The notes beneath the pieces are model-generated. The model was not told the origin of the DNA and did no database searches. It saw only the letters and a list, made by a program, of their open reading frames with translations. Of a stretch of DNA of 64,000 nt, positions 1 to 9,001 are shown one piece after another; the first letter of the stretch is position 1; each line of letters opens with the position of its first letter. The translations under genes and the position numbers were made by a program. The stretch lies in the NCBI RefSeq assembly GCF_029227915.1, contig NC_079879.1:16680001-16744000 (forward strand). The letters run 5' to 3'. Source of the stretch: Hydractinia symbiolongicarpus (taxonomy: Eukaryota; Cnidaria; Hydrozoa; Anthoathecata; Hydractiniidae).

Positions 1-28
1 GCTCGTTGAGCTCCAAGGTTACAAGAAA

Positions 29-268
29 ATGGATCTCACCCTGTTTAACGCTACTGGAGTCATCGAGACCCTAGTAAACAACCAGGGTCAGCCTATGTTC
101 AAAAGAGCCGATCTTGGAAGATTCTTAGGGATTGCTAATATTGTAGAGTCATATCGAGATATCCCAACCATTTCACGTCATGAAATAGACCTGGTTAGTA
201 AGCAGGCCTTTGGCAAGACTAAAAATCCAGATGATGCTTTCGTAACATTAGACGGTGCCCTGGGGTAA
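29..268 (+). pseudogene. BRO-N domain protein, truncated by frameshift
   Basis: The 79-residue reading frame matches the start of a BRO-N domain, the DNA-binding fold of baculovirus-repeated-ORF and related proteins of large DNA viruses and Mavericks. The visible pattern is an FNATGVIETLVNNQGQPMF opening, then a KRADLGRFLG helix and a YRDIPT strand. A full BRO-N protein would carry on with a further helix and usually a coiled coil, but here the frame is lost just after a VTLDGAL segment. The next 100 bases show no continuation I could follow. It lies directly upstream of, and on the same strand as, a second BRO-N gene. The function in these elements is unknown; DNA binding is inferred from the family. 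Confidence 0.6.
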
Positions 269-374
269 GGTAAGTATTAAGGTGAACCTGTGGCCCACCT
301 TAGCTGTCGGCAAAAATCAGGAGCACCGTCCTTGCATATACAACCCTCGGATCAAAAAAAAATTACAAGTAGAT

Positions 375-1226
375 ATGTCTCTCGTGGTAAATTATTTCAA
401 AGGTAAACAAGTCAGATCCTTTCCCGTGGAGGGAAAGGGTTATTGTTTTGTAGCCCTCAATGTTGTTAAAGCTGTAGGATATAAGGATAAGGAAAACGGG
501 AAGAGAGCGGTTCGAACCCATGTCCCCAGCAGGTATATAATACGATATAAGGACGTTACAAATGATCTGCATAAGGAGGTCCTTATTGACCCCCTTCATC
601 AAGACATGTTATTGACAGAACCAGGCCTTTATTCCTTGCTTTTAAGATGTCATAAACCCGAGGCCGAAGCATTATATAGATGGGTTGTAGAGGATTTGCT
701 GCCAAGGGAAATGAGAAAGCTTGCTGAATCGCTTGAAGCAAAGGACGTGATTATTGCTCAACAGTGCCAAGCCATGGCCATCCTCAATGCTGACCTCGAA
801 CAAAGGGATTTAACTATATCCAACTTGGAGGATGAGTTGCAGGATCAAGATGAAGAAATCGTTGAACTAAGGCATAGATACGTTCCACAACGCGATCCAT
901 ATGACAACATTTTATGTGTGATTAAGAAGAATGATCCCGGCGAGTGCGGAAAAGAGGGTAAACACCCTTACCTAATGATTCGTTGTCATCATAAACGTGT
1001 GGGCAAGCGCATAGATTCGATTTTAACAAAACAATATCCTGATGGGACGGTACTAGGGAGATGTTACAATGCCAATGCTGTGCATGCCTGGTGCCGATTT
1101 AAGGACGACAACCTGGGGGCTGCGAACTATTACAAAAATCATTTTACACTCCCCGACGATGAGAAACGGGAGAGGTTCGAGAGGTTCCGTGGCATTAAAA
1201 TTGTTCAGAACCCAAGATTTTTGTAG
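375..1226 (+). CDS. BRO-N / coiled-coil / DUF3627-like protein
   Basis: This frame is intact over about 283 residues when started at the ATG at 375. The frame is open further upstream, to 255, but that leader looks like remains of the preceding gene. Three parts are visible. The first is a BRO-N-like DNA-binding domain (about residues 1-115) ending in a helix around ALYRWVVEDLLPREMRKL. The second is an acidic coiled coil (about 115-175, with heptads around LEQRDLTISNLEDEL). The third is a C-terminal globular domain (about 175-280) with RCHHKRVGKR and HAWCRFKD motifs, resembling the DUF3627 or MSV199-partner domains of large DNA viruses. It is the only gene in the element that may still be whole. 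The neighbouring integrase gene converges on it from the minus strand, with its stop about 28 bases away. Confidence 0.6.
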   Translation: MSLVVNYFKGKQVRSFPVEGKGYCFVALNVVKAVGYKDKENGKRAVRTHVPSRYIIRYKDVTNDLHKEVLIDPLHQDMLLTEPGLYSLLLRCHKPEAEALYRWVVEDLLPREMRKLAESLEAKDVIIAQQCQAMAILNADLEQRDLTISNLEDELQDQDEEIVELRHRYVPQRDPYDNILCVIKKNDPGECGKEGKHPYLMIRCHHKRVGKRIDSILTKQYPDGTVLGRCYNANAVHAWCRFKDDNLGAANYYKNHFTLPDDEKRERFERFRGIKIVQNPRFL

Positions 1227-1253
1227 CTTTAGCAAGCCACAAAAACAATACAT

Positions 1254-2267
1254 TTACCACTCCTTGACATGCTCCGGAGGTACACCCTCTGGTACTAGCA
1301 TAAGCTCCTCCGCCACAAAGCTTCGATCAGGCCTATCTGCCAAATAGTACAGGAGAGGTGTACCTGTCACAATACGGTCGAGTCTATACGTTTTCTTGCT
1401 CCACCAAACATCCGTTGCACGTCTTTTAGCATCACCGTGCTCTTCTCCAGGTTGTAGCAAGTACAAGTATAAACCGTCATCAGGTAGAGGCTTTTTCTCA
1501 GGGCGCTGCTCATTTTTCATAAGCGGGACTTCATCCAGCTTGATGGCTTTTGAAGGTTTCATGTCGATCATAGCCGTTTTACTATTGTTCATGCTTTTCA
1601 CGATAGTGTGCAAGTGTTTGACCCTTGTGGTACTAGTTTCGTTAGAGGCATGCTTTTGCGCATCTTGAGGTTTGAACAGTCTCTCCGCGAGCGCCTTTTT
1701 ATAGGACTCCAGGAGCGCCGTGAAAGTATGGTGGTACTTGGTAGTTGCACGTTTTATCTCAACACCCTTGGTCTCTAGCAGCTTACTCACGTTCGACTTG
1801 AACTCACTGCCGTTGTCACACTGGAATATACTCGGATATTTAAGGGGCCTGGATTTTTATATATCCTTGAGCATGTCAGCTACTTCACTAGCTTTTTTTG
1901 TTCTCAAGGGTCTCGCTACCTTATACCTCGAAGCCACGTCGATGCCTGTGAGTATATACTTGTACGTGTTTCCATACACTTTATCGTGTGGCATGTAGAG
2001 TAAGTCAAATTGATGCATTTCATTAGGCTTTGTAATAGTGAAATGTGGGTAGTTGATGCGCTTGGGGCCTTTGATATGTCTGAGCCAAGCAAGCTGCCGA
2101 GTCAACTAGTGAGTAACACGCTTCTTAGAGAGACCACTCTGCTCAGATAGTAATTTGATCGCTTTGCGTCCAGTCCAGAGATGTTTGGGTTGGTAATAGG
2201 TTTGGCTTAGCTTTTCGGGTTCTTCGGCCGTAACAGCATGTGCTACACGCTTTGCTAATTTTGACAT
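1254..2267 (-). pseudogene. Maverick-type retroviral-like integrase, broken
   Basis: The protein is an rve-fold integrase of the Maverick (c-integrase) type. From the ATG at 2267 there is an N-terminal basic/HTH region, then the catalytic core with the first Asp in HQFDLLYMP, the second in FQCDNGSEF and a probable Glu in a LLESYKKALAERLF helix. A C-terminal region with WSKKTYRLDRIV resembles the chromo-like tail of this family. It would insert the element's DNA ends into host chromatin. Two breaks are visible: an in-frame TAG at about 2106-2108 and a frameshift near 1850, between the first and second catalytic Asp. The gene converges on the BRO-N gene at 1226. Confidence 0.8.
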
Positions 2268-2303
2268 CTTTAATAATGGCAAAATACTTGCGCGTCGTTG
2301 CCA

Positions 2304-2702
2304 TCATACCCATTTGTAGGCTTCAAAACCTAGAAGTGCTAAGGATCCGAGAATAAACATGAGCTCACCGTCTTGTTGTTGCTTGGAAGGTACGTAAAAA
2401 TCTCAGAGTTTGGGGGCCTTGTCGATAGTGACGATATAGTATTCTCGCATGCCTTCGTCTAACTCTTTTAAACTTTCGCCAGCTTGTCTTTTAAGCTCTC
2501 GCTGCTGGTTGTACCAGCCGATCTTAGCTTGACGATCCCGCACCCACTATTCTTGAGCAGCTTGAAGTTGTTCGATCGCTTTATCGTGTCTTTTCCGCTC
2601 TTCGTGGCTATGCCCTGACAGTTTTGAAAACAGGAAATTTGAACCAGAAAACGCCAGAGCGTTAATCGCAGCACCTGCTACAAGAACACCTATAGTTGCC
2701 AA
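2304..2702 (-). pseudogene. Small membrane / coiled-coil protein of the element, broken
   Basis: Reading the minus strand from about 2702 gives a short hydrophobic N-terminus (IGVLVAGAAINALAFSGSNF), a charged amphipathic coiled coil (HEERKRHDKAIEQLQAA) and a C-terminal hydrophobic stretch (MFILGSLALLGFEAYKWV). The frame has in-frame stops near 2551 and 2410. No ATG is found at the expected start, which reads TTG directly after a stop. It sits between the integrase and the capsid-like gene on the same strand, as expected for a virion- or membrane-associated protein. Its molecular role is unknown. Confidence 0.5.
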
Positions 2703-2707
2703 TTATT

Positions 2708-3980
2708 TTAGTATTCCACAGAGTTGAAGCGCCCGTCGAGAATGTTCAACTGTGCGTCCTGCAACAAGTACACATAACATTTGATCTCCCCGGTTCCGTC
2801 AGCTTTCTTCGTGATATTGAGAGTGATACCGTCTGACAACCTCTGCAGGGGTCTCCCACTACCATGTAGGCTGTGATCGGGTTTCGCTCTAAAATCAATG
2901 AACAGAGCATAACGCGCAGTCATGAACTGACCAATGGTCACCTCCGAGTCGTGGCTACCAAAGAGTTTAACAATTTGCTCGAGATGATCTTTCGGGAGCA
3001 TAGCATGCGAGTAGAGTTCGGTAGGCTCTCCTTCTACCGTGATTGCGATTTTCTCGATCTTGGGGTTCTAGAAGACCTCGTTAGCGCCAGCATAAGATTT
3101 GACTTTCCCGGGGTCTACGAATAGTAGTAAGACGCCCTTTAAACTCTTGGCAGGAGTGTCAATCTGGAGATTATAGCTGGTATCAGCCTTTTTTATCGTT
3201 ATAACCTTGCTGCGGAGTACACGCTCATAGGGTAAGGCGAGACGGCTGTATCGAGACATTATAGCGCTCGCTAGACCCTCGTTTGTCACTTTATCAAACT
3301 CAAGCGCGATATTGGTAATTTTATAACCAGCATCAGCTTGCTTGGCTGTCGTGCTTCCAGCAGCAGCCGTACCAGCATCTTTGATGACTTGGTCGTAAGG
3401 TGCAAAATGTATTACAAACGGCAGCCTGTCGTGTAAGCCTGGTTGATAGAATGGCAGATCCCTCGTAAGTTCATTTTGCCATCATTTCGCCGATATGGAT
3501 GCAAAAGGTGTTGCTGTAAGCTGCGACAATCGCTTTTTCTTCATCATTTCCAACATGGTCGCTAGCTTTTACCTGTAGAGCCCTGATGGTGCCGTCATTC
3601 GGATTTATGCCCTCTAAAATTAGGTTGTTCTCTCGGTCAAACTTTGGGATCCACAGATCCCGATACACTGCCAGGATGTTGTAGTCCGAGATGTTTTGCA
3701 CTTCGTGACCGTTCAGGCTTATGCGAAGGTTTTGAACCAGGGCCTTGCCGATGTTGCTGACGATGGTGCGTTTGGTGTTGGTACCAGTAAGCTCCAAGAG
3801 AAGTTTGATGGAGCTTGGGAAAATTATATCATTCTGTCCCATGTTTGGTACGTCGACATACAAGTCTTCGTTCTGGTTAATCGTACCGGGGTTATGCAAG
3901 ACTTTAACACGCTGTTTCTTCCCCTTCATTACCAGCATCACTTTTAATTTCTTCTGTGGATCTAACTTAGTTCCATACAA
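2708..3980 (-). pseudogene. Major capsid protein-like (double jelly-roll type), broken
   Basis: The gene covers about 420 residues read in pieces. The N-terminal third (3980 to 3471) is one open frame with strand-rich segments such as LRISLNGHEVQNISDYN and a YRDLW motif. The rest continues in other frames: a middle block ending near GVLLLFVDPGKVKSY and a C-terminal block with TARYALFIDFRA near the end. Size, beta-rich character, the position beside the integrase and the MYGTKLDPQKKLK start agree with the major capsid protein of Maverick/Polinton elements. Breaks: a stop at the end of the first open frame (3471), a frameshift between about 3470 and 3290, and an in-frame stop near 3068. It is divergent to the gene starting at 4010, with about 30 bp between the starts. 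Confidence 0.65.
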
Positions 3981-4009
3981 TTATTAATAGGTTGTAGAGG
4001 GTTGAATAA

Positions 4010-4429
4010 ATGCCGATTAATCCAATATATGAAGGAGATGACTTTACGCCGGAGGAAGATATTCCAGACGAATCTGAGGAGTTTAGTAGCGAGAGCGAGA
4101 TCATTCGACCCAAGGATATTCCCAGAGTAAGCACTACGCCTGCAACACCTTCGGGAGGTACAACGACGCGACAACAACAGCTCATGGCAATGCAGAAGCT
4201 ACTAAGATCGAAAGTTGATAGCCTTTACGAAGCTCTTAGTGGGGAGCCTAGTGCAAGATACTACAACGATTGTGAGGTCAACGGAAACCGGCTTCTTTAC
4301 GATGGTGTAGAGCTCACGAAAGGGAATGGTGAATTGAGAAGCGTTTTTGAGATGCGGAGGAGGTTAGGTGCAGGGCGATTGAGCGGCCATGGGCCTTACC
4401 GACTATACTACACCACACAAGGGCAGTAA
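4010..4429 (+). CDS. Hypothetical acidic element protein
   Basis: This is a 139-residue open frame starting 30 bp from the divergent capsid-like gene. The N-terminal 60 residues are acidic and rich in Pro, Ser and Thr, as in a disordered tail. A basic helical segment (about 65-80) and a short globular C-terminus with a YYNDCEVNGNRLLYDG motif follow. I recognise no catalytic motif. The AT-rich spacer before it contains ATTATTAAT, a possible late-type promoter. It is followed almost at once by the next plus-strand gene at 4434. It may be a virion component, judging only by its position. Confidence 0.45.
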   Translation: MPINPIYEGDDFTPEEDIPDESEEFSSESEIIRPKDIPRVSTTPATPSGGTTTRQQQLMAMQKLLRSKVDSLYEALSGEPSARYYNDCEVNGNRLLYDGVELTKGNGELRSVFEMRRRLGAGRLSGHGPYRLYYTTQGQ

Positions 4430-4433
4430 GACG

Positions 4434-5273
4434 ATGGCTCAGAAACTCGTTAACCAATTGGATAATGTCAATGAAAAGGCTGATGACATCGAAATGTTGC
4501 CGCTACTCGAGAACGTGCTCGATGACACGGAGAGCCTGATCTCTGATACTTCCTTTGGCGGGGATATCACAGAGCGTGAAAGAAGAGGGTTAAACCGCGA
4601 GCTACAAACGCTAAGGGGTAACCTCAAGCGCTTGAAAGGTAACATGGTCTTCTACGACAGTGAGATCGACAAAGCAGAAGCCAAGGTAAAAGAGCTCGAG
4701 AGCAAGAAAGCCACACCTGGAGCATGCGAGGAACTATCTGGAACAGGGATATAGCCAAGGCCAAGGAAGACCTGGAACGACTGCATGATCAAAAAGAGGC
4801 TACTGCAAAAGCGCACGGTTTACTATTATCCGACACTCAAAGCCAGCTGCTACACATCAAAGAAACGTTGATGAAGATCGCAGGGGATGATAAAACTTTG
4901 GCTAAAAAACTCAGTATCCTGTTCAAAGAGCAGGGTATTACTATAGCAAGTCTCCGCTGTTGGTCTCCTGATTTCAACCATCGTGCTCGCCGTTACGGGA
5001 GGTGGAGGCACTGCTGGAGGAGCTGCTGGAGGAAGTACAGGTGGTAAAGGTTTTGTACGGAAACAGCTTGAAAGACTTGGGAGATTTTTGAAGTACCTAG
5101 CAGGCAAAGCAGGTGCAGCCCTTCCAGGGATTATTGGCAGCGTGGTCTCATTCTTTTTCAGAGCTGCAGCGAGAGTCGTCGAATTCGCGGCAAAGCACTT
5201 ATACATGGTCATGGCTGCTGCTGTGGGGATTGTTGTGGCTTACGTCGGGGCTAAGAGGGGAAAAGGGTCGTAA
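4434..5273 (+). pseudogene. Coiled-coil plus C-terminal membrane protein, frameshifted
   Basis: Starting at the ATG at 4434, the first frame is a long charged coiled coil (around ERERRGLNRELQTLRGNLKR). A frameshift near 4730 leads into a second block (KLSILFKEQGITIASL). A further shift near 4960 leads into a Gly-rich linker and a C-terminal part with ALPGIIGSVVSFFFRAAARV and a final hydrophobic segment ending AYVGAKRGKGS. Joined by order only, this is a coiled coil, glycine hinge and membrane anchor. The same layout is common in Maverick-like elements of cnidarians, as far as I remember, but its job is unknown. It overlaps no other gene and converges on the gene at 5308-6281. Confidence 0.5.
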
Positions 5274-5307
5274 ATTCACGTCTAATTTGTTGATCAACAG
5301 ATTAGAC

Positions 5308-6281
5308 TTACTTCCACCAAATATATGCGAGGATCAGTCCTACTCCCAACGTGATAACGGTAGCCTTGGTATACTCATGGACATCCGCAGAACCGATCGG
5401 GGGTGGGGTGGGACCCTGCCCCATTTCAGGACTTTGTGCTTGATGTTTCAACGATTCGATAGTCTGCCTCGGAGATGTGGTGAAGGATGCCTCATGCTTG
5501 ACAGCATGGCCCATGGCTTTGGTGTTCAGATCTAGCTCCACACCTACACCTATGTTAGAGGGCGCGATTAGAATGTTGTTGTTATACCCCACAATCTTTC
5601 CAATGCGAAGGTCCATGTTGGAGGGGAGCATGTACACGCTGGATATCACTGTGAAGTTTACTGGAGTCCGTGCATACTGGAGCACCTTTTGAAACTCGGT
5701 GATGTCTTGACCTACGTTTTCCTCACGTTGAACCATGGCCTCGAATTTCTGCAAGAGGATCTGTCTAGTTATCGGCGTTAGAGCTTAGGATTGAGGCCTT
5801 GGCACTTGCTTGGATCCTAGTAGCAAAATCACGTAAACGCGAATACTCTCGCTAAGCTTCATCAGGCCCTCCGATGTCAGACCCTGGCTAGTGGGGATGA
5901 TAAACTTAGCCCAATCCCCATCAACCTGTGGCCACCATCCAATTTGTCAACGATGACACCAGGGCTTTGAACTTGTACAAAGCGTTGTGATCCGCACCGT
6001 ACTTACGACATATTTGCGCATACCCCGAGGTGAAGTAGGGGTTCTCGTACGGGAAAAGCCTCTTTCGTAGGGCATAGGTACCTTCATTCTTGCGAGAGTA
6101 CGTCGTCTCATGTGGTAGTACACGTGGAATTTGGAAATGGATTAAACGAGGGGTACGGAGCCACTCATGTGCTTGGCAGAGATCTCCAACGCCGTTGTCG
6201 CGCAATGACAAGCAAAATTCACCTGGATGTTCCTCTGTTGGACTTGTACTTTGCTCTAGGGTTATACGAGTAAATGCTCAT
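5308..6281 (-). pseudogene. Element structural protein with C-terminal membrane anchor, broken
   Basis: The start codon is at 6281 inside a perfect 28-bp palindrome. The frame breaks soon afterwards (stop near 6220), then resumes through an open block (6211 to 5921) with RTPRLIHFQIPRVLPHE and GYAQICRKYGADHNAL. It is again scrambled by at least two frameshifts between 5920 and 5755. The last block (5754 to 5308) is open. It is beta-rich around FTVISSVYMLPSNMDLR, then has a Pro-rich linker and a single C-terminal transmembrane helix ending LILAYIWWK. A tail-anchored particle protein is my best reading. It is divergent to the gene at 6298, with the two ATGs 16 bp apart. Confidence 0.5.
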
Positions 6282-6303
6282 GTTTCTTTAAAGAAACATG
6301 AGC
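6276..6303. promoter_or_regulatory. Perfect 28-bp palindrome holding two divergent start codons
   Basis: The 28 bases form a perfect inverted repeat centred on TTTAAA. Each outer arm contains ATGAGC, so the minus-strand gene starts at 6281 and the plus-strand gene at 6298, both beginning Met-Ser. It separates two divergent element genes and leaves no room for separate promoters, so it probably doubles as a bidirectional control element or 5'-UTR hairpin. Confidence 0.5.
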
Positions 6304-6727
6304 CAACTGCATGTCACAGATATAAAGAACCCTACGATATTTGAGGACTACCTGGGGCAGGACACGAGGATCGCTCTGAAGTCGATCAGTATCCGCCCTA
6401 GGTGGGTGAACCTCTTCACTAAGATCGAGATCAACATCCAGAAGGCGGGGTCTAAGCCGACTGAAGTCGACTGAAGCCACCAGCAGCTGAGACTCGTATG
6501 CTCCCAGCTGGATCCGGATTATTCTCTTTTAAATGGTGAGAAATCCAATATACTATCCAATCAAAGAGCTAAACGCTTGGGGAGATATGGTGACATGGAG
6601 TTTTGACACTCCTGTATACCTCCCCCTTAAAGGTTCAACAGACAGGTTAGAGTTCATGCCCATCAAGGAGTATCAAGACGATAAGAACCCTTTCGTTGGA
6701 ATCACCATGCACTTGCTCATAGAATAA
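6298..6727 (+). pseudogene. Capsid-associated protein candidate (minor capsid/penton-like), broken
   Basis: From the ATG at 6298 the frame gives about 58 residues, with FEDYLGQDTRIALKSISI as the clearest block, and stops near 6474. A second open block (6533-6727) in another frame carries YYPIKELNAWGDMVTW, a strand-rich stretch and the C-terminus GITMHLLIE. The beta-rich content and the position among structural genes suggest a minor capsid or penton-type protein, but I see no diagnostic motif. Its stop codon TAA (6725-6727) directly abuts the ATG of the next gene at 6728, a spacing typical of compact viral-type gene blocks. Confidence 0.4.
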
Positions 6728-7367
6728 ATGACAGACATTGCAAAGCTTTACCCTACCTTACCTTCTGCACCTCCGAGGGGTACGGAGGACACTTCACAAG
6801 CCTACAGGCTCGGCCAAATTGATGAAGGGGAACAATACCTGCGTGCCGAGATTAAAGAGCGTGACAAGCTCGCTAAAAAGTTCAAGATGCATGGGACCTG
6901 GGCGCGCTTCTGCGACCACGGCTTGTTAAGAATCAGCATTATCACATCTGGTGTTGGAATCGGTGCATTGGCATCAGGGTTAGGAGTACCTATCTGCATA
7001 GCTATGGGCGGTATCACTATCGCCGTAGGGTTAGGGCAAGCCGGTCTACGAAACGCTTTGAAGAGGCTGGATACTAATAGTAAAAAGCATGGGGAGATAA
7101 AACTATTGGCAGAGACTAAGTTGAACTCTATAGTTGATTTGATTTCGAAAGCTGTGGAGAATGGAATCATCAGTGACTATGAATTTAGCTTGATTATGCA
7201 TTAGAAACAGACGTATATGATGCTGAAGGAGCAGACAGCGTATCAAGAAAATCGTGGACAGTATCAATGAGCAGGAATGTATGCAGCTGGTAGCACAGGG
7301 AAGACAGGAGGCCAAAGATGAGCTATTGAAAAAACTACAATCTATGCAGCATGTAAGTGCTATGTAG
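6728..7367 (+). pseudogene. Two-transmembrane coiled-coil element protein, frameshifted
   Basis: The first 158 residues are open. They comprise a Pro-rich N-terminus (LYPTLPSAPP), a charged helix (EIKERDKLAKKFK), a strongly hydrophobic Gly/Ala-rich double helix (about residues 72-108) that should span the membrane as a hairpin, and a helical C-terminus. The frame stops at 7204. The following 160 bases in a shifted frame give more of the same helical protein, ending with QGRQEAKDELLKKLQ and a stop at 7367, so the original protein was about 210 residues. The first ATG follows the upstream stop without a gap. It is probably a virion membrane or scaffold protein; its function is unknown. Confidence 0.5.
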
Positions 7368-7369
7368 AA

Positions 7370-7827
7370 CAACCACCTGCCTACATCATCTGAGTCGTCA
7401 TCCGAATCCAGGTAGAGGGTTGGCTTGAAATCCTCGATTTTATACTTGCATTCCTCCAGGGTAATCTGCATGTGATGGTTCGAGCCGTGCTTGTAAATAC
7501 TCGCCAGTTTGAAAATGGCCTGGCACCTGCAGCTTTTCCCCAAAGGGACTTCTTTGGGATTGAAAGCCGTTTTGACCTTGCCTTCCCACTCTTTCACTTT
7601 TGTGGTAATATACTTACCCTTTTTAACGGGTTGGCTAGCAAAGTTTGCCCCTTTCAAGGCTTACCATCGTTATTATATCCAATTAAAGTGTGCTCATCCC
7701 TGCCCTTGTTGGCGCTAAAGGAATCACTTAGCACGATATTCTCAATGTTTACATCCTTGATATTTAATGGAGCCGCCTTGGCGTAAAAGTCTTTCGAATT
7801 AACAGTCTCGGTACCAAATTTAAACAT
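7370..7827 (-). pseudogene. Conserved-looking small element protein, frameshifted
   Basis: The ATG at 7827 opens MFKFGTETVNSKDFY, followed by KDVNIENIVLSDSF, and stops near 7655 in a GYNNDGKP context. A second frame then reads a basic region, a CRCQAIFKLASIYK block and an acidic DSDDDSDD tail. The later frame stays open into the antisense of the upstream neighbour, so the original stop cannot be placed exactly. The acidic tail near 7385 is my estimate. No known enzyme motif is visible. Confidence 0.45.
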
Positions 7828-8018
7828 CCTTTTATTTTGTGGAAACTGGAGTTCAACTAGGGTTTATTATAGGTACAGCTTCCACCATTATACGTAACGT
7901 ACTAATACCAGCAGTACCAGCATAGTATCTTACCTTTTATGAAGAACCTCCGTCCACAGGAGCATCTGTCATAGGTGTCGAATAACCGTTCACACCCATC
8001 GCATTGTTCATTCATCGT

Positions 8019-8692
8019 TTATTTACTCCACAAGAGCTCAAGATCTGCCTTTTCATCCTCCGAAAAACACCAGTCTATGACCCTATCAGGATGCCATGCA
8101 ACCGGAGCTAGCTCATCCCTAATTCTATACTTCTCCGCTTTTCGCTGATGATAGGCTTCGAGCAGATCATTGTTACCCATGCACATTTCCCGCGTCACGA
8201 ACCAGTCCGGAACATACTGCTGCAGCAGGGAATCTTTCCGAAGTGCTATGATACACATCTCTCGGGTCTTGAAATGTTCCTGAACATATTTGAAGGCCCA
8301 GGCATAACCACAAACCGCTCCATCACACATTTCCTGCGTTCTGAATTGGTCCGGAACATACCTCAGCATCCATCCCTGTTTTTCGACTGCTATATTACAC
8401 ATCTCCTGCGTCTTGAAATGTTTCGGAACAAACTCGATCATTCGGGGCGTTGCCTCAACCAACCCAGTCCACATTTCTTGGGTTCTGAAATGGTCTGGAA
8501 CATCCTTGAGTATATGTGGGTACAGCTCATCAGCCATGGTACACATTTCCGTGGTTTTGCATGATCCGGAACACCATTAAGCATCAAAGACGCTGCTTCA
8601 ATCAACCGAGTCCAAATTTCTTGGTTTATGAAATAATCGCGAGTTGCATTACCATGATGTCGGCTCATATTTATATTACATCCTAGCCTCAA
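8019..8692 (-). pseudogene. Protein of 24-residue VPDHFxTQEMC repeats, frameshifted
   Basis: At least five tandem 24-residue units are visible from 8546 to about 8160. Each has a VPD(H/Q)F(K/R)TQEMC core followed by a short amphipathic helix, and a charged C-terminal cap follows. One or two more degenerate units lie upstream in another frame (8692 to about 8560), so a frameshift splits the gene. Similar repeats, to my memory, occur in proteins of giant DNA viruses (DUF4116-like), where they may act as protein-binding solenoids. It is the last gene of the Maverick block, could be cargo, and is separated from its neighbour by about 190 bp. Confidence 0.45.
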
Positions 8693-9001
8693 ATAGCAAT
8701 CACAACTCTATGGACTTTCCCCTACTCACTTGCGCAATCTCTATTTTTGTTGATGTCAGCATTATTCCCGTTAGTCGTTGGATTTTATCGGAATCGGAAT
8801 TGGTTTTCGGATTTGTCGGAATTGGGATTTTGGATTTCGGGAATTTAGGGAATTTTCCTTGTTGTCCGTCGACTGTGCAGGAATTCCCATTTTCCTATCT
8901 CTAGCGTCCCATGCAACACCATCACCCTGAGCTTCCTCATTCTTGAATTCGATTGAAGCCTTTTTTATGTTAAAACACTCACTGGAAAAAAATGTCAACA
9001 T

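Larger units (their letters stand above)
1..8700. mobile_element. Decayed Maverick/Polinton-type virus-like element (partial)
   Basis: The stretch is a compact block of intronless genes on both strands with higher GC than the rest of the window. It holds BRO-N proteins, a retroviral-type integrase, a capsid-like protein and several small coiled-coil/membrane proteins. Integrase plus a double-jelly-roll-like capsid is the hallmark pairing of Maverick/Polinton elements. Nearly every gene carries at least one stop or frameshift, so this is a dead copy. No DNA polymerase B, packaging ATPase or adenain-like protease was recognised; they may lie to the left of the window or be lost. No terminal inverted repeat can be confirmed because the left end is outside the window. 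The right limit is set loosely by the last gene, near 8,692. Confidence 0.8.

Noticed and set aside
8760-8900. GGAATT/GAATTC-rich stretch as a possible regulatory array
   Set aside because: The words are imperfect and irregularly spaced. It looks like degenerate simple sequence.
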